From contig WRED01000023.1 of assembly GCA_009779495.1 (NCBI GenBank), positions 1-33,745 of the forward strand: a stretch of DNA of 33,745 nucleotides. Direction: 5' to 3'. The position numbers and the translations under genes are program-made. Below the pieces are notes generated by a model. It saw only the letters and a list, made by a program, of their open reading frames with translations, did not search any database and was not told where the DNA came from. Shown piece by piece: positions 24,031 through 32,480 of this stretch; the stretch's first letter is position 1; each line of letters starts with the position of its first letter. The stretch comes from Oscillospiraceae bacterium (lineage in GTDB: Bacteria > Bacillota > Clostridia > Oscillospirales > Acutalibacteraceae).

Positions 24031-25251
24031 ATGCAATACCGAATTGATCCGAAAACAGGCAACAAGCTTTCCGCGTTAGGCTTCGGCTGTATGCGGTTCC
24101 CGAAAGGCATCGCGGGGCAGATCGACATCGACAAATCCGCCGCGCTCATCAAAAGCGCGGTTGATCGCGGTATGAATTACTTCGACACCGCCTACATTTA
24201 CGGCGGCAGCGAGATCGCTCTGGGTCAGATTTTCAAGCGGTATCCCGAGCTGCGCGAGAAGATTTATATCGCCTCGAAGCTCCACTTCCATCACGTGAAG
24301 TCCTACTCTGATTTAGACAGGATACTCAACACGCAGCTTGAAAGGCTCGGTACAGACCACATCGACTACTACCTCATGCACAACCTCACCGCTCCGAGTG
24401 ATTGGGAGGGGCTTTGCGCGTTGGGCGTGGAAAGCTGGATCGCCGAGCAAAAGGCCGCCGGGCGCATCAGGCAGATCGGCTTTTCGTACCACGGCAGCCA
24501 GGGGGATTACGCGAAGCTGCTGGAATGCTATTCCTGGGAGTTCACGCTGATCCAGTACAACTACTCAGACGAAAATTATCAGGCGGGAAAAGCGGGCCTG
24601 CAAAAGGCCGCCGCCATGGGCCTGCCCGTCATGATCATGGAACCTCTTTTGGGCGGACGGCTGGCGACAGGTATACCCAAACAGGCCGTCAAGCTTTTTG
24701 AGCAGGCGGCTCCGGGGCGCAGTCCCGCCGCGTGGGCAATGCGCTGGCTGTGGGATCAGCCGGAGGTGACTGTCGTGCTTTCCGGCATGAACTCCATGGC
24801 CCAACTGGACGACAATATAAACACCGCCGAAAACGCGATTCCCGGCTGCCTCAGCGCGAGTGAGCGTGAGGTCTATCCGCAGGTTGTGAAGATTTTCCGC
24901 GAGTCCTACAAGATCCCCTGCACCGGCTGCAATTACTGTATGCCCTGCCCCAAGCGCGTCAATATCCCCGGATGCTTCGCGGCCTACAACGCCAGCTATG
25001 CCGTGGATCTGTTCACGGGATTCCAGCAGTACACCACCACCTCGAACATATCCGATCCGAAATCCAACAGCAGCGCGCGCAACTGCGTGAAATGCGGCAA
25101 ATGCGTAAAAGAATGCCCGCAGAACATCGACATTCCGGCACAGCTGAAACGCGTCGCGCGCAGACTTGAACCGGCCCCCATGCGGTGGGGCGCGAGGGTG
25201 CACTGGAAGATGCATGAGATGAAGTTTATTGGTAAGTACATAAAGATGTGA
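24031..25251 (+). CDS. Aldo/keto reductase with C-terminal 4Fe-4S clusters
   Basis: A 406-residue protein. Residues about 1-280 are an aldo/keto reductase barrel with the catalytic D and Y in FDTAYIYG, K in ASKLHF and H in LMHN. The C-terminal part adds two cysteine groups, CTGCNYCMPC from residue 297 and CVKCGKCVKECP from residue 352, the ferredoxin-like pattern of the AKR plus Fe-S family common in anaerobes. Such proteins are thought to pass electrons between NAD(P)H and ferredoxin-type partners, but the substrate is generally unknown. A terminator follows at 25269. It stands alone between two repeats. Confidence 0.93.
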   Translation: MQYRIDPKTGNKLSALGFGCMRFPKGIAGQIDIDKSAALIKSAVDRGMNYFDTAYIYGGSEIALGQIFKRYPELREKIYIASKLHFHHVKSYSDLDRILNTQLERLGTDHIDYYLMHNLTAPSDWEGLCALGVESWIAEQKAAGRIRQIGFSYHGSQGDYAKLLECYSWEFTLIQYNYSDENYQAGKAGLQKAAAMGLPVMIMEPLLGGRLATGIPKQAVKLFEQAAPGRSPAAWAMRWLWDQPEVTVVLSGMNSMAQLDDNINTAENAIPGCLSASEREVYPQVVKIFRESYKIPCTGCNYCMPCPKRVNIPGCFAAYNASYAVDLFTGFQQYTTTSNISDPKSNSSARNCVKCGKCVKECPQNIDIPAQLKRVARRLEPAPMRWGARVHWKMHEMKFIGKYIKM

Positions 25252-25268
25252 CGTTTTTAGACATGCAA

Positions 25269-25304
25269 AAGGACGGGCTTTGTGTCCGTCCTTATCTCTT
25301 TTTT
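25269..25304 (+). terminator. Rho-independent terminator after the aldo/keto reductase
   Basis: AAGGACGGGC (25269-25278) pairs with GTCCGTCCTT (25284-25293), including one G-U pair, followed by ATCTCTTTTTT. Confidence 0.85.
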
Positions 25305-25324
25305 GAATCACGGCTAAAAAAAAC

Positions 25325-25521
25325 AGAAAACAGGTAAAAGTCAGGCGTCATTGCGAGCGCAGAGAAGCGTTTTTTTATAACAGGGTCGGTGCGCGAAGCA
25401 ATCCAGTCATGCAACTTTATTTTGCGTTACATGACTGGATTGCTTCGCACACAAACATTGTTGTTGCTCAACGTTTCTCCGTGCTCACAATGACGTGCAC
25501 TTTACCCCATATCTATCATAT
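25325..25521. repeat. Palindromic repeat, family B copy 3 (long form)
   Basis: The same frame as at 20591: AACAGGTAAAAGTCAG, outer arm GTCATTGCGAGCGC, inner arms GCGAAGCAATCCAGTCATG (25393 onward) and its exact complement ending about 25448, a decayed outer arm (GTGCTCACAATGAC) and the ATATCTATCATATTCA end. It fills the space between two convergent genes. Confidence 0.9.
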
Positions 25522-25565
25522 TCACCCATTATTCAACACGGATTCGCATTATTTGTACAAGCCGC

Positions 25566-26168
25566 TCAAACCCTAACGTCAGCTTTTTTCTCCATCCGCA
25601 AATACAAATACGCCCCAACCCCCGTAAACCCCGTATACTTCTGCTTCAGCCGCGCAACCTCCCGAAACCCCAGGCTCTCATACAGTGCCCGGGCGTTCTT
25701 GTTGTTGTCCGCAACCTCCAGCACGCAGGTGCCGCCAGGCGCCGTTTCTATGATATGCGCAAGCAGCCGCCGCGCGAGTCCCTGTCTGCGGTACTCAGGG
25801 TCAACGGCGACATTCTCTATGGCGCACATGCCGCTTTCGATCGGAAACGGATACTTCGGGAAATCCACCTCCTTGTGCATCGTGAGCCACGCAAGGCTCC
25901 CGCGCCACAGCCCCAAATGACGCCTGAGCTGCGCCTTATTGAGGCACAGCGACGAGGTTTTGCCGTCGGCGCGCGCGGCAATGGCGGCTACGCGTCCGCC
26001 GTCCATCGCCACAAAATATTGCTCTGTCCTGAACATGTGCGCCAAAGCCTTTGTCAGCCTGCGTTTGTCCTTGCACAGCATTTTAAGCAGCGGGTAAAAG
26101 CCCTCCACGAAAACGCGGCTGATTTCGTCCCGAACATCCCCGGCTTCGCTTGCCGGTATGATACGCAT
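25566..26168 (-). CDS. GNAT family N-acetyltransferase
   Basis: A 200-residue acetyltransferase. The acetyl-CoA binding motif A is visible as VAVDPEYRRQGLARRLL in the C-terminal half, followed by CVLEVADNNKNARALYESLGF, the standard GNAT end. The N-terminal half is variable and gives no clue to the acceptor. An AAGGAG site precedes the ATG at 26168. It starts 18 bases after the phosphoribosyltransferase gene, so the two are probably co-transcribed. Confidence 0.92.
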   Translation of the reverse strand: MRIIPASEAGDVRDEISRVFVEGFYPLLKMLCKDKRRLTKALAHMFRTEQYFVAMDGGRVAAIAARADGKTSSLCLNKAQLRRHLGLWRGSLAWLTMHKEVDFPKYPFPIESGMCAIENVAVDPEYRRQGLARRLLAHIIETAPGGTCVLEVADNNKNARALYESLGFREVARLKQKYTGFTGVGAYLYLRMEKKADVRV

Positions 26169-26186
26169 GTCAACCCCACTCCTTCA

Positions 26187-26774
26187 TTATGGCATATATT
26201 CTGAAAATCCAGGCAATGGAATATGATCAAGGCTGACCACAGGCACGCCCTCATAATTCTCCCAGCGGGTTTCCTCCGTCAGCACGCAGGCGTTGACGGC
26301 CACGGTGAACGGCACCGCCTTGCCTACGTCGTGGATCGCGTGGAGCGTCCCGGCGGCGGAGATCACGTCGTCCAGTACACAGACGCGTTTTCCGCGAAGC
26401 AATTCCTGCCGGTCAATGCCGAGGAAAAACTTCTGCGGCGCGGTCGTGGTGATGCTCTTGACATCCACCACCAGCGGGTCGATCATGTAAAGCTTGTGCC
26501 CTTTGCGCAACACAACATAGTCCTCATGGCCAAGCAGCCGCGCAAGCTCCTCCGCCAGCGCGATCGCCTTCGACTCCGCCGTGACGATGATGTCGAAGTC
26601 AAAGGGAGCCAAAAGCTCCTTGAGCGCCTCAGCCGCGGCGATATTCCAGTCGCCGCGCCCCATCGGATCAAAGGCGTAGATCTGAAAGCCGTTATCTCCC
26701 CGGACTAAAGGCAGTTCGATTTCAAGGCTTCCCAGCCGCACGGGCCAGGACGCGGGCCAGCTTTGATTGTTCAT
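26187..26774 (-). CDS. Purine-type phosphoribosyltransferase family protein
   Basis: A 195-residue type I phosphoribosyltransferase fold with the PRPP-binding motif VCVLDDVISAAGTL at about residues 127-140 and an ESKAIALAEELA segment, as in adenine and xanthine phosphoribosyltransferases. These enzymes convert a free base and PRPP to a nucleotide. The loop TTTAPQKFFLGIDRQ corresponds to the flexible loop region. The exact base is not certain. The upstream site AAAGGA is rather far (about 14 bases) from the ATG, so translation may be weak. A nearby nucleosidase gene (28409-27765) could supply a base to it, which is an inference. Confidence 0.85.
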   Translation of the reverse strand: MNNQSWPASWPVRLGSLEIELPLVRGDNGFQIYAFDPMGRGDWNIAAAEALKELLAPFDFDIIVTAESKAIALAEELARLLGHEDYVVLRKGHKLYMIDPLVVDVKSITTTAPQKFFLGIDRQELLRGKRVCVLDDVISAAGTLHAIHDVGKAVPFTVAVNACVLTEETRWENYEGVPVVSLDHIPLPGFSEYMP

Positions 26775-26807
26775 AATTAACGGTCAGTCCTTTCATTTTA
26801 TGTAGCT

Positions 26808-26998
26808 CTTTTAGACTTTTGTATTGACTTTGAATTTTCAAACCCCTCCGGCACTGCGTGCCCCCTCCCCTTATAGGGGAGGCTTTGATGGCGGCTCAAA
26901 CCAAGCCTCCCATGCAAGGGGAGGTTGCGCACAGCGCCGGAGGGGTATAACTACCTGATATAACAAGCTCTCGTATCAATATAAAGGGCTAAAACAGC
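26808..26998. repeat. Palindromic intergenic repeat, family A copy 2
   Basis: A core from CCCCTCCGGC (26843) to its complement (26945) with internal CCTCCCCT/AGGGGAGG arms, and AT-rich flanks (left TTTTAGACTTTTGTATTGAC, right TATCAATATAAAGGGCTAAAA) that are themselves inverted repeats of each other. It fills most of the 26775-27013 gap. Confidence 0.9.
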
Positions 26999-27013
26999 AT
27001 TTTATATTGATAG

Positions 27014-27751
27014 TCAAATTACATGTCCGCTGAAAAATTCATCGGCGTCACTCTTAAATTTCGCCACGGCCGCCGCGTATGCTTCGATAAATTCCTCAAG
27101 CCCCATGCCCGCCGCGTTGCGCGACAGCGCCAGCAGGTTATCGCATTCGTTGGCGTCCATGAAGCGCACGGCCTCCAGCAGATTCTCGCAGTCCGCCTCG
27201 TCTATGGCCATGAAGCCGTGCTTGTCGGCGTGGATCAGGTCGCCCGACCGCACCGTGGTTCCGAAAACCTCCACATCGCAACCCCACCGCACCGGCGTGG
27301 AATACGCGTGGCCGACGCAGGCGTGCTTCGCCAGGGCGTGCAGGCCGGCGTTTGCCATCTCGTCCAGATCACGCACGCAGCCGTCGGTTATCGTACCCAC
27401 GCAACCCATCACGCGGTGCATGTTGGCGTTGATCTCGCCCCAAAAGGAGCCGATATGCGGGTCGTCCAAATCCTTGACCACGACGATTTTCGGCCCCGGC
27501 ACGGAGGCCAGGTATTGCATGTACTCTCTCTGCGCGTCCGGGTTCGTGCGCTGGTGCCGCGGGTCACTTGGCTGCGCGACCACGGTTACGGCCGTGCCGG
27601 CCATAATCCCCATCTGCGGCATGAAGTCACGCACCGGCATTCTGTTGAAGCGCCCCTGCGTGCGCTCCAACCGGGTCACGCGCTCCCATCCGTTGTAGAC
27701 CGTCGGCGTGTTCCAGCGTTTGAGATTAAGCATCTGCGCGTATGTCAGCAT
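27014..27751 (-). CDS. RraA family protein
   Basis: A 245-residue protein with the RraA/HMG-aldolase-like fold: GEINANMHRVMGCVGTITDG with TDGCVRD as the core metal/substrate motif, and a GDLIHADKHGF turn. Family members include RNase E inhibitors and 4-hydroxy-4-methyl-2-oxoglutarate or oxaloacetate aldolases, and many members in carbohydrate clusters have no known function. The N-terminal about 50 residues are longer than in minimal RraA proteins. It starts 13 bases after the nucleosidase stop, so the two form an operon. Confidence 0.9.
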   Translation of the reverse strand: MLTYAQMLNLKRWNTPTVYNGWERVTRLERTQGRFNRMPVRDFMPQMGIMAGTAVTVVAQPSDPRHQRTNPDAQREYMQYLASVPGPKIVVVKDLDDPHIGSFWGEINANMHRVMGCVGTITDGCVRDLDEMANAGLHALAKHACVGHAYSTPVRWGCDVEVFGTTVRSGDLIHADKHGFMAIDEADCENLLEAVRFMDANECDNLLALSRNAAGMGLEEFIEAYAAAVAKFKSDADEFFSGHVI

Positions 27752-27764
27752 TGTTCTTTCCTCA

Positions 27765-28409
27765 CTATACTACTATACTTTTAATAACCGCTTCAACGCC
27801 CGCCGCCGCGTTTTCCGCCGCCACGCGTCCGTTTTTGAAGAACTCAAGGAGCGACGACGGCTCAAGCGTATCCGACAAAGATCGTATCACCAAAAGCGGC
27901 ACGCCCATTTCGTTTGCGGCTTTCGCGACGGCATAGCTTTCCATGTCTATACAGACCGCGCCGCTTTCAGCCACGATTTTCGCCTTGCGTTTTTTGCGCA
28001 GTATGATCCCAATGCTCGTCGCGATCGGGGCTTTTCTCGCTTCGGGAATAACCCGTAACGCTATGCCGGTAAGTCTTGCGTCCGTGTTTTCAGCCTTTCG
28101 GACTTTCCCGAAAGCCGGAAACGACGACACGGCGGCCACGGTATCCGCGACCCGTACATCGGGGACAAGCCCGCCTGACACGCCGTACAGAATAAGCGCG
28201 TCCGGCTTGGCATGCCCAATCAGCGCGCGCGCTCCCCTGTCCGCGTTGCGCATACCCCATCCGCAGCGGTGCAGGATCACCTCCGCCTCCCCTATCCTGC
28301 CGTGCAGGAATTTTGCTCCTGCGACCGTTTCGGGCTTTTGTTCCTCGATTCGCTTGACCAGATAGCTTTCTTCCATGGACATTGCGACGAGTACGGCGAT
28401 TTTTTTCAT
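27765..28409 (-). CDS. MTA/SAH nucleosidase-like purine nucleoside hydrolase
   Basis: A 214-residue protein of the nucleoside phosphorylase/hydrolase superfamily: KIAVLVAMSMEESYL start, the GVSGGL loop, the DMESYAVA substrate motif (family DMEGAA) and RSLSDTL (family RxISD with the catalytic Asp). Such enzymes cleave 5-methylthioadenosine or S-adenosylhomocysteine to adenine; futalosine hydrolases are close relatives. The insert around IILRKKRKAK is unusual. Start 28409 is chosen for the GGAGGGG site directly upstream; longer frames run into the repeat at 28441. The RraA gene follows. Confidence 0.85.
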   Translation of the reverse strand: MKKIAVLVAMSMEESYLVKRIEEQKPETVAGAKFLHGRIGEAEVILHRCGWGMRNADRGARALIGHAKPDALILYGVSGGLVPDVRVADTVAAVSSFPAFGKVRKAENTDARLTGIALRVIPEARKAPIATSIGIILRKKRKAKIVAESGAVCIDMESYAVAKAANEMGVPLLVIRSLSDTLEPSSLLEFFKNGRVAAENAAAGVEAVIKSIVV

Positions 28410-28440
28410 GCGGTTGCCCCTCCTTTTTTGGTTTTTAGAA

Positions 28441-28615
28441 CTTTTAGACTTTTGTGTTGATTTTGAATTTTCTAACCCCTCCGGCACTTCGTGCCACCTC
28501 CCCTTACAGGGGAGGCTTGAGCGACCGGCAACCACTGCCTCTCCTGCAAGGGGAGGTGGCGCGTAGCGCCGGAGGGGTTAGAAAATTCTTGTATCAATAA
28601 AAAGGTCTAAAAAAG
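28441..28615. repeat. Palindromic intergenic repeat, family A copy 3 (most complete)
   Basis: A 175-base element whose ends are near-perfect inverted repeats (CTTTTAGACTTTTGTGTTGA on the left against the complement of TATCAATAAAAAGGTCTAAA on the right), around the CCCCTCCGGC core with CCTCCCCT/AGGGGAGG arms. It has the form of a MITE-like palindrome without coding capacity. Confidence 0.9.
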
Positions 28616-28690
28616 CATTGTTTTTTTATCATTTTTATTGTAGCATATCGCCGCGGATTTTACAACATGATCAGACAAAAAAATCTAATA

Positions 28691-28719
28691 TTGATAATGT
28701 TCTGCTAATATGCTACAAT
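28691..28719 (+). promoter_or_regulatory. Promoter of the ABC exporter operon
   Basis: TTGATA (28691-28696) and TACAAT (28714-28719) are 17 bp apart, leaving a leader of about 140 bases. A second TATAAT at 28818 has no clear -35. No regulator gene is next to it. Confidence 0.6.
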
Positions 28720-28864
28720 ATACTCCTTAACTCCTTAAAATCATAGCAAAAAATTACGCAAAACCCATAGGTCAACGCTTTTGCTTATTTTCTGCTGATT
28801 TTATAGTCGTTAAGGTGTATAATCAAAACCTTTTGACAATAGTTGCAAGAAAGGTCGCTTTGCT

Positions 28865-30604
28865 TTGAGACACTTCAAAAAATACATCCGTTCCTACTGG
28901 AAGCTCGGCCTGCTGTCGGTCCTGTGCGTTTCACTGGAAGCCCTGTGCGATCTGCTCCAGCCGAAGCTGATGTCGCGGCTCGTGGACGGCGGTGTGCGCG
29001 GCGGCGACATGGCCCTCGTGGTGCGCGTGGGGCTGATTATGCTGTGCGTCGTCGCGGCGGGAGCGATGTTCGCGCTGACCCGCAACATATCGGCAAGCCA
29101 CGCGTCGCAAAACTTCGGCCGCGATTTGCGCAATGATCTTTTCGTAAAAATACAGTCGCTCTCCGTAGACGACATTGACCGTTTTGAGGGCGGTTCGCTC
29201 ATCACGCGCATGACGAACGACATCACTCAGGTACAAAATTTCGTCAACATGATGATGCGCATTTTTTTCAAGGCTCCTGTCATTTGTGTCGGGGCTTTGA
29301 TCATGGTAAGCACGCTGAATATCCGCGCGGTGTTTTTGGTCGTGCCTGTCGTTATCTGCGTTTTTTCCGTCATAGGCATCAGCATGAAGCTGTCGTACCC
29401 GCGTTTTGCCCGTATGCAGCAGGCCATAGACAGGCTGAACACGACGATGCGCGAATATCTCACCGGCATCCGGCTCGTAAAAGCGTTTCGGCGGTTCGAC
29501 ACGGAGGAAAAGCGCTTCGGGGCCGCCAACGACGCTTTGGCGCAGCGCGGCGTTGAGGCCGGGCGCGTGATGGCCGTATTCGGCCCGTGTATGCAGTTTT
29601 TCGCCGCGCTGGGCATCGCCGGGATCATTTTCTTCGGCTCGCGCTGGGTATCGGGCGGCCTGATGGAAATCGGCAGCGTAATGGCCTTTGTCATCTATAT
29701 GCAGCAGATCACGCAGAGCTTCAATATGATTTCAAATCTGCTGAACCAAATCGTCCGCGTCAAGGCCTCGGGTGAGCGGATCATCGAGGTCCTCAACGCC
29801 GATGCCCTTGACATGGGCAGCCGCCAGGGTTCAGCCGTATACGATGAAAATTCACCTGCCGTTGATTTCCGTAACGTGACTTTCGCCTATAAAGGCTCCA
29901 CCGGGCAGCCCGCCTTGAGCGGCGTGACTTTCTCTGTGAAAAAGGGTGCCACGGTGGGCGTGATAGGCTCCACAGGCTCCGGCAAAACGAGCCTGGCCGC
30001 GCTGCTGCTGCGCTTTTACGCGCCCACCGGCGGCGAGATTCTGATCGGCGGCGTTCCCGTCGGCGAGCTTGCGGAGAGTGAGCTGCGGACGAAAATCGCC
30101 GTCGTGCCGCAAACCGCGACGCTGTTCACCGGCACTGTCAAAGACAACATTTTGTGGGGCAGGCCGGACGCGTCCGACGCGGAGGTGCGCCGCTGCGCCG
30201 AACTTGCCTGCGCCCACGATTTTATATCCGCCTCAAAAGACGGCTACGATACCCTCATCGGCCAAAGCGGCGTCAACCTGTCAGGCGGACAGAAGCAGCG
30301 GCTTTCCATCGCCCGCGCCCTGATACGCAGGCCCGATATCCTTGTGCTTGACGACTGCACGAGCGCCCTCGACGCTATCACGGAGTCCCGCGTCCGGCAA
30401 AACCTCCGCGAATACGCGCACGGCATGACGTGTATCCTCATCACCCAGCGCATCGGCACGGTGATGGACTGCGATACCGTATTGGCGCTGGATCACGGCA
30501 AGGTCGCGGGATACGGCTCTCACGATGAGCTTATGCGGGACTGCGAGCTGTACCGCGATATTTACCGCTCGCAAATTGGGATTTACGAAGGGCAGGTGGT
30601 CTGA
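28865..30604 (+). CDS. ABC exporter subunit 1 with degenerate ATP site
   Basis: A 579-residue half-transporter: six-helix exporter membrane domain (about residues 1-310) followed by an ATPase domain. Walker A is GSTGSGKTSL near residue 367, the signature LSGGQKQRLS near 473, and Walker B ends ILVLDDCTSALD near 494, where the catalytic Glu is replaced by Asp. This is the noncanonical half of a heterodimeric type IV exporter (BmrCD/TM287-288-like). The start is a TTG at 28865 with AAAGG upstream; no in-frame ATG fits better. Its partner begins one base after its stop. Cargo is unknown; drugs or lipids are typical. Confidence 0.92.
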   Translation: MRHFKKYIRSYWKLGLLSVLCVSLEALCDLLQPKLMSRLVDGGVRGGDMALVVRVGLIMLCVVAAGAMFALTRNISASHASQNFGRDLRNDLFVKIQSLSVDDIDRFEGGSLITRMTNDITQVQNFVNMMMRIFFKAPVICVGALIMVSTLNIRAVFLVVPVVICVFSVIGISMKLSYPRFARMQQAIDRLNTTMREYLTGIRLVKAFRRFDTEEKRFGAANDALAQRGVEAGRVMAVFGPCMQFFAALGIAGIIFFGSRWVSGGLMEIGSVMAFVIYMQQITQSFNMISNLLNQIVRVKASGERIIEVLNADALDMGSRQGSAVYDENSPAVDFRNVTFAYKGSTGQPALSGVTFSVKKGATVGVIGSTGSGKTSLAALLLRFYAPTGGEILIGGVPVGELAESELRTKIAVVPQTATLFTGTVKDNILWGRPDASDAEVRRCAELACAHDFISASKDGYDTLIGQSGVNLSGGQKQRLSIARALIRRPDILVLDDCTSALDAITESRVRQNLREYAHGMTCILITQRIGTVMDCDTVLALDHGKVAGYGSHDELMRDCELYRDIYRSQIGIYEGQVV

Positions 30605-30605
30605 C

Positions 30606-32462
30606 GTGGCGAACAGTAAAAATTCACCTCAAGCGGAAGTCCCCGCCATTGGCAGACAGAACCATATCGGCGGAGGCCCGGCGCGGTTCATGCCCAAGGA
30701 AAGAGCAAAAAACGCAAGGGGCACGTTTCTTCGTTTGCTGAAATTTTACACGAAAGAAGCGAAGTCGCTGTTTTTTGTGTCAATACTGCTGCTCATAAAC
30801 GCGGCGGCCTCGGTATTCGCGCCGTACCTGATCGGGAAAAGCGTAGACGCCATGACAGCCGCAGGCGGCGTGAATTTCACGCTGATATACCAGTACGGCG
30901 CGGCGCTGCTGATGATTTATGTTACCGTCTGGCTCCTGAACATCACGCAGGGGCTGATCATGAATGCCGCGTCCCAGCGCATCATGCGCACCTTGCACGG
31001 GACGCTGTTCGACAAAATGCAGCGGCTTCCGCTCATGTACCACGACACCCACACCCACGGCGAGCTGATGAGCCGCCTTACAAACGATATCGACAACATC
31101 AGCGGCACGATAGCCCAGTCCACCACCGAGCTGATCAGCGCGTCCGTCACGATTTTAGGCTCGGTCGTCATGATGCTGGCCCTCAGCCCGGTTTTGACCC
31201 TTGTCTCCATGATGACCGTGCCGCTCGTGCTGTTGCTGACAAAGCTTATCTCAAAGCGTTCCAGGGAGATGTTCGCCGGTCAGCAGCGGGAGCTTGGCAG
31301 GCTCAACGGGCTGATCGAGGAGTCCATTTCAGGCAGGAAAATCGTGCTGGCGTTCAACATGCGCGGCAAAGTCATCAAGTCGTTCGGAGAAAATAACGCG
31401 CGGATGACAGCGTACTCCGTCAAGGCGCAGATCTGGTCGGGACTGCTCATGCCGTTCATGAATGTCATCACGAATCTCGGTTACGTCAGCGTCATGTTCA
31501 CGGGCGGAATGCTGGCGGTCAACAATCCCCTGCTGATCGGCACGGTCGCGAGCTTCGGGACTTACTCGCGGCAGTTCGCTTTTCCGCTGAACAACATCGC
31601 CGGCATGTACAACAATCTTCAGGCGGCCTTAGCGGGCGCGGAGCGTGTGTTCGAGGTTCTGGACGAAAGCGATGAGCCGGAGGATATTCCCGGCGCGATT
31701 GATATCGGCATCCCCAAGGGCGAAGTGGAGTTCAGAAACGTCTCTTTCGCCTATGTACCGGGCTCGGACGTGCTGAAAGGCGTCAGCTTCAAGGTGAGTC
31801 CGGGGCAGAAAGTCGCTCTGGTCGGCGAAACCGGCGCGGGCAAAACGACGATTGTCAACCTGCTGACGCGGTTTTACGACGTCACCGGCGGCGAGGTCCT
31901 GATAGACGGCCGCGACATCAAAAGCTATAAGCGGGACAGTCTGCGCAACGCTTTTTCCGTCGTTTTGCAGGATACCTGCCTGTTCACGGGCAGTATCGCC
32001 GACAACATCCGCTACGCCGTTCCCGAGGCCACGCAGGAGGAAATAGAAAACGCGTCCGCGCTGGCTGACGCGGACACGTTTATAAAGCGGCTCAAAAACG
32101 GTTATGAGACACAGGTCAGCGGCGAGACCGACGCCTTGAGCCAGGGGCAGCGCCAGCTGCTCGCGATTTCACGCGCCGTGCTGTGCCGCGCGCCCATCCT
32201 GATTTTGGACGAGGCGACCTCAAGCGTGGACACGCGCACGGAGCTGAAGATTCAGCAGGCGCTCATGCGGCTGGCCAAGGGGCGCACGACGTTTGTCATC
32301 GCGCACAGGCTTTCGACCATACGCGACGCGGACGTCATCATGGTGGTGAAAGACAGCGGCATCGCGGAACACGGGTCGCACGAGGAGCTGATTGCGCTGG
32401 GCGGAGTTTATAAGGCAATGTTTGAAAGTCAAATACAGTCAGGGATTAGGAGTGCGGAATAA
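30606..32462 (+). CDS. ABC exporter subunit 2 with canonical ATP site
   Basis: A 618-residue half-transporter with an N-terminal extension (about 30 residues, GGGPARFMPKERAKNARGTF, as is usual for this partner type), a six-helix membrane domain and an ATPase with Walker A GETGAGKTTI near 409, signature LSQGQRQLLA near 512 and Walker B ILILDEATSSVD near 533 with the catalytic Glu. Together with subunit 1 it forms one ATP site with normal and one with altered residues. The GTG start at 30606 is preferred because it follows the previous stop by one base and retains the family extension; ATG 30690 is a weaker alternative. Confidence 0.92.
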   Translation: MANSKNSPQAEVPAIGRQNHIGGGPARFMPKERAKNARGTFLRLLKFYTKEAKSLFFVSILLLINAAASVFAPYLIGKSVDAMTAAGGVNFTLIYQYGAALLMIYVTVWLLNITQGLIMNAASQRIMRTLHGTLFDKMQRLPLMYHDTHTHGELMSRLTNDIDNISGTIAQSTTELISASVTILGSVVMMLALSPVLTLVSMMTVPLVLLLTKLISKRSREMFAGQQRELGRLNGLIEESISGRKIVLAFNMRGKVIKSFGENNARMTAYSVKAQIWSGLLMPFMNVITNLGYVSVMFTGGMLAVNNPLLIGTVASFGTYSRQFAFPLNNIAGMYNNLQAALAGAERVFEVLDESDEPEDIPGAIDIGIPKGEVEFRNVSFAYVPGSDVLKGVSFKVSPGQKVALVGETGAGKTTIVNLLTRFYDVTGGEVLIDGRDIKSYKRDSLRNAFSVVLQDTCLFTGSIADNIRYAVPEATQEEIENASALADADTFIKRLKNGYETQVSGETDALSQGQRQLLAISRAVLCRAPILILDEATSSVDTRTELKIQQALMRLAKGRTTFVIAHRLSTIRDADVIMVVKDSGIAEHGSHEELIALGGVYKAMFESQIQSGIRSAE

Positions 32463-32480
32463 TTTGTGCGTTCCGCGTCC

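Noticed and set aside
26808-28615. The two family A repeats as ends of a composite transposon
   Set aside because: The enclosed genes are ordinary metabolic genes, a third copy lies at 8407, and no transposase or duplication is seen.
30525-30605. Longer N-terminus of ABC subunit 2 starting at 30525
   Set aside because: It would overlap the end of subunit 1 by 80 bases and adds no family sequence; GTG 30606 fits the operon spacing.
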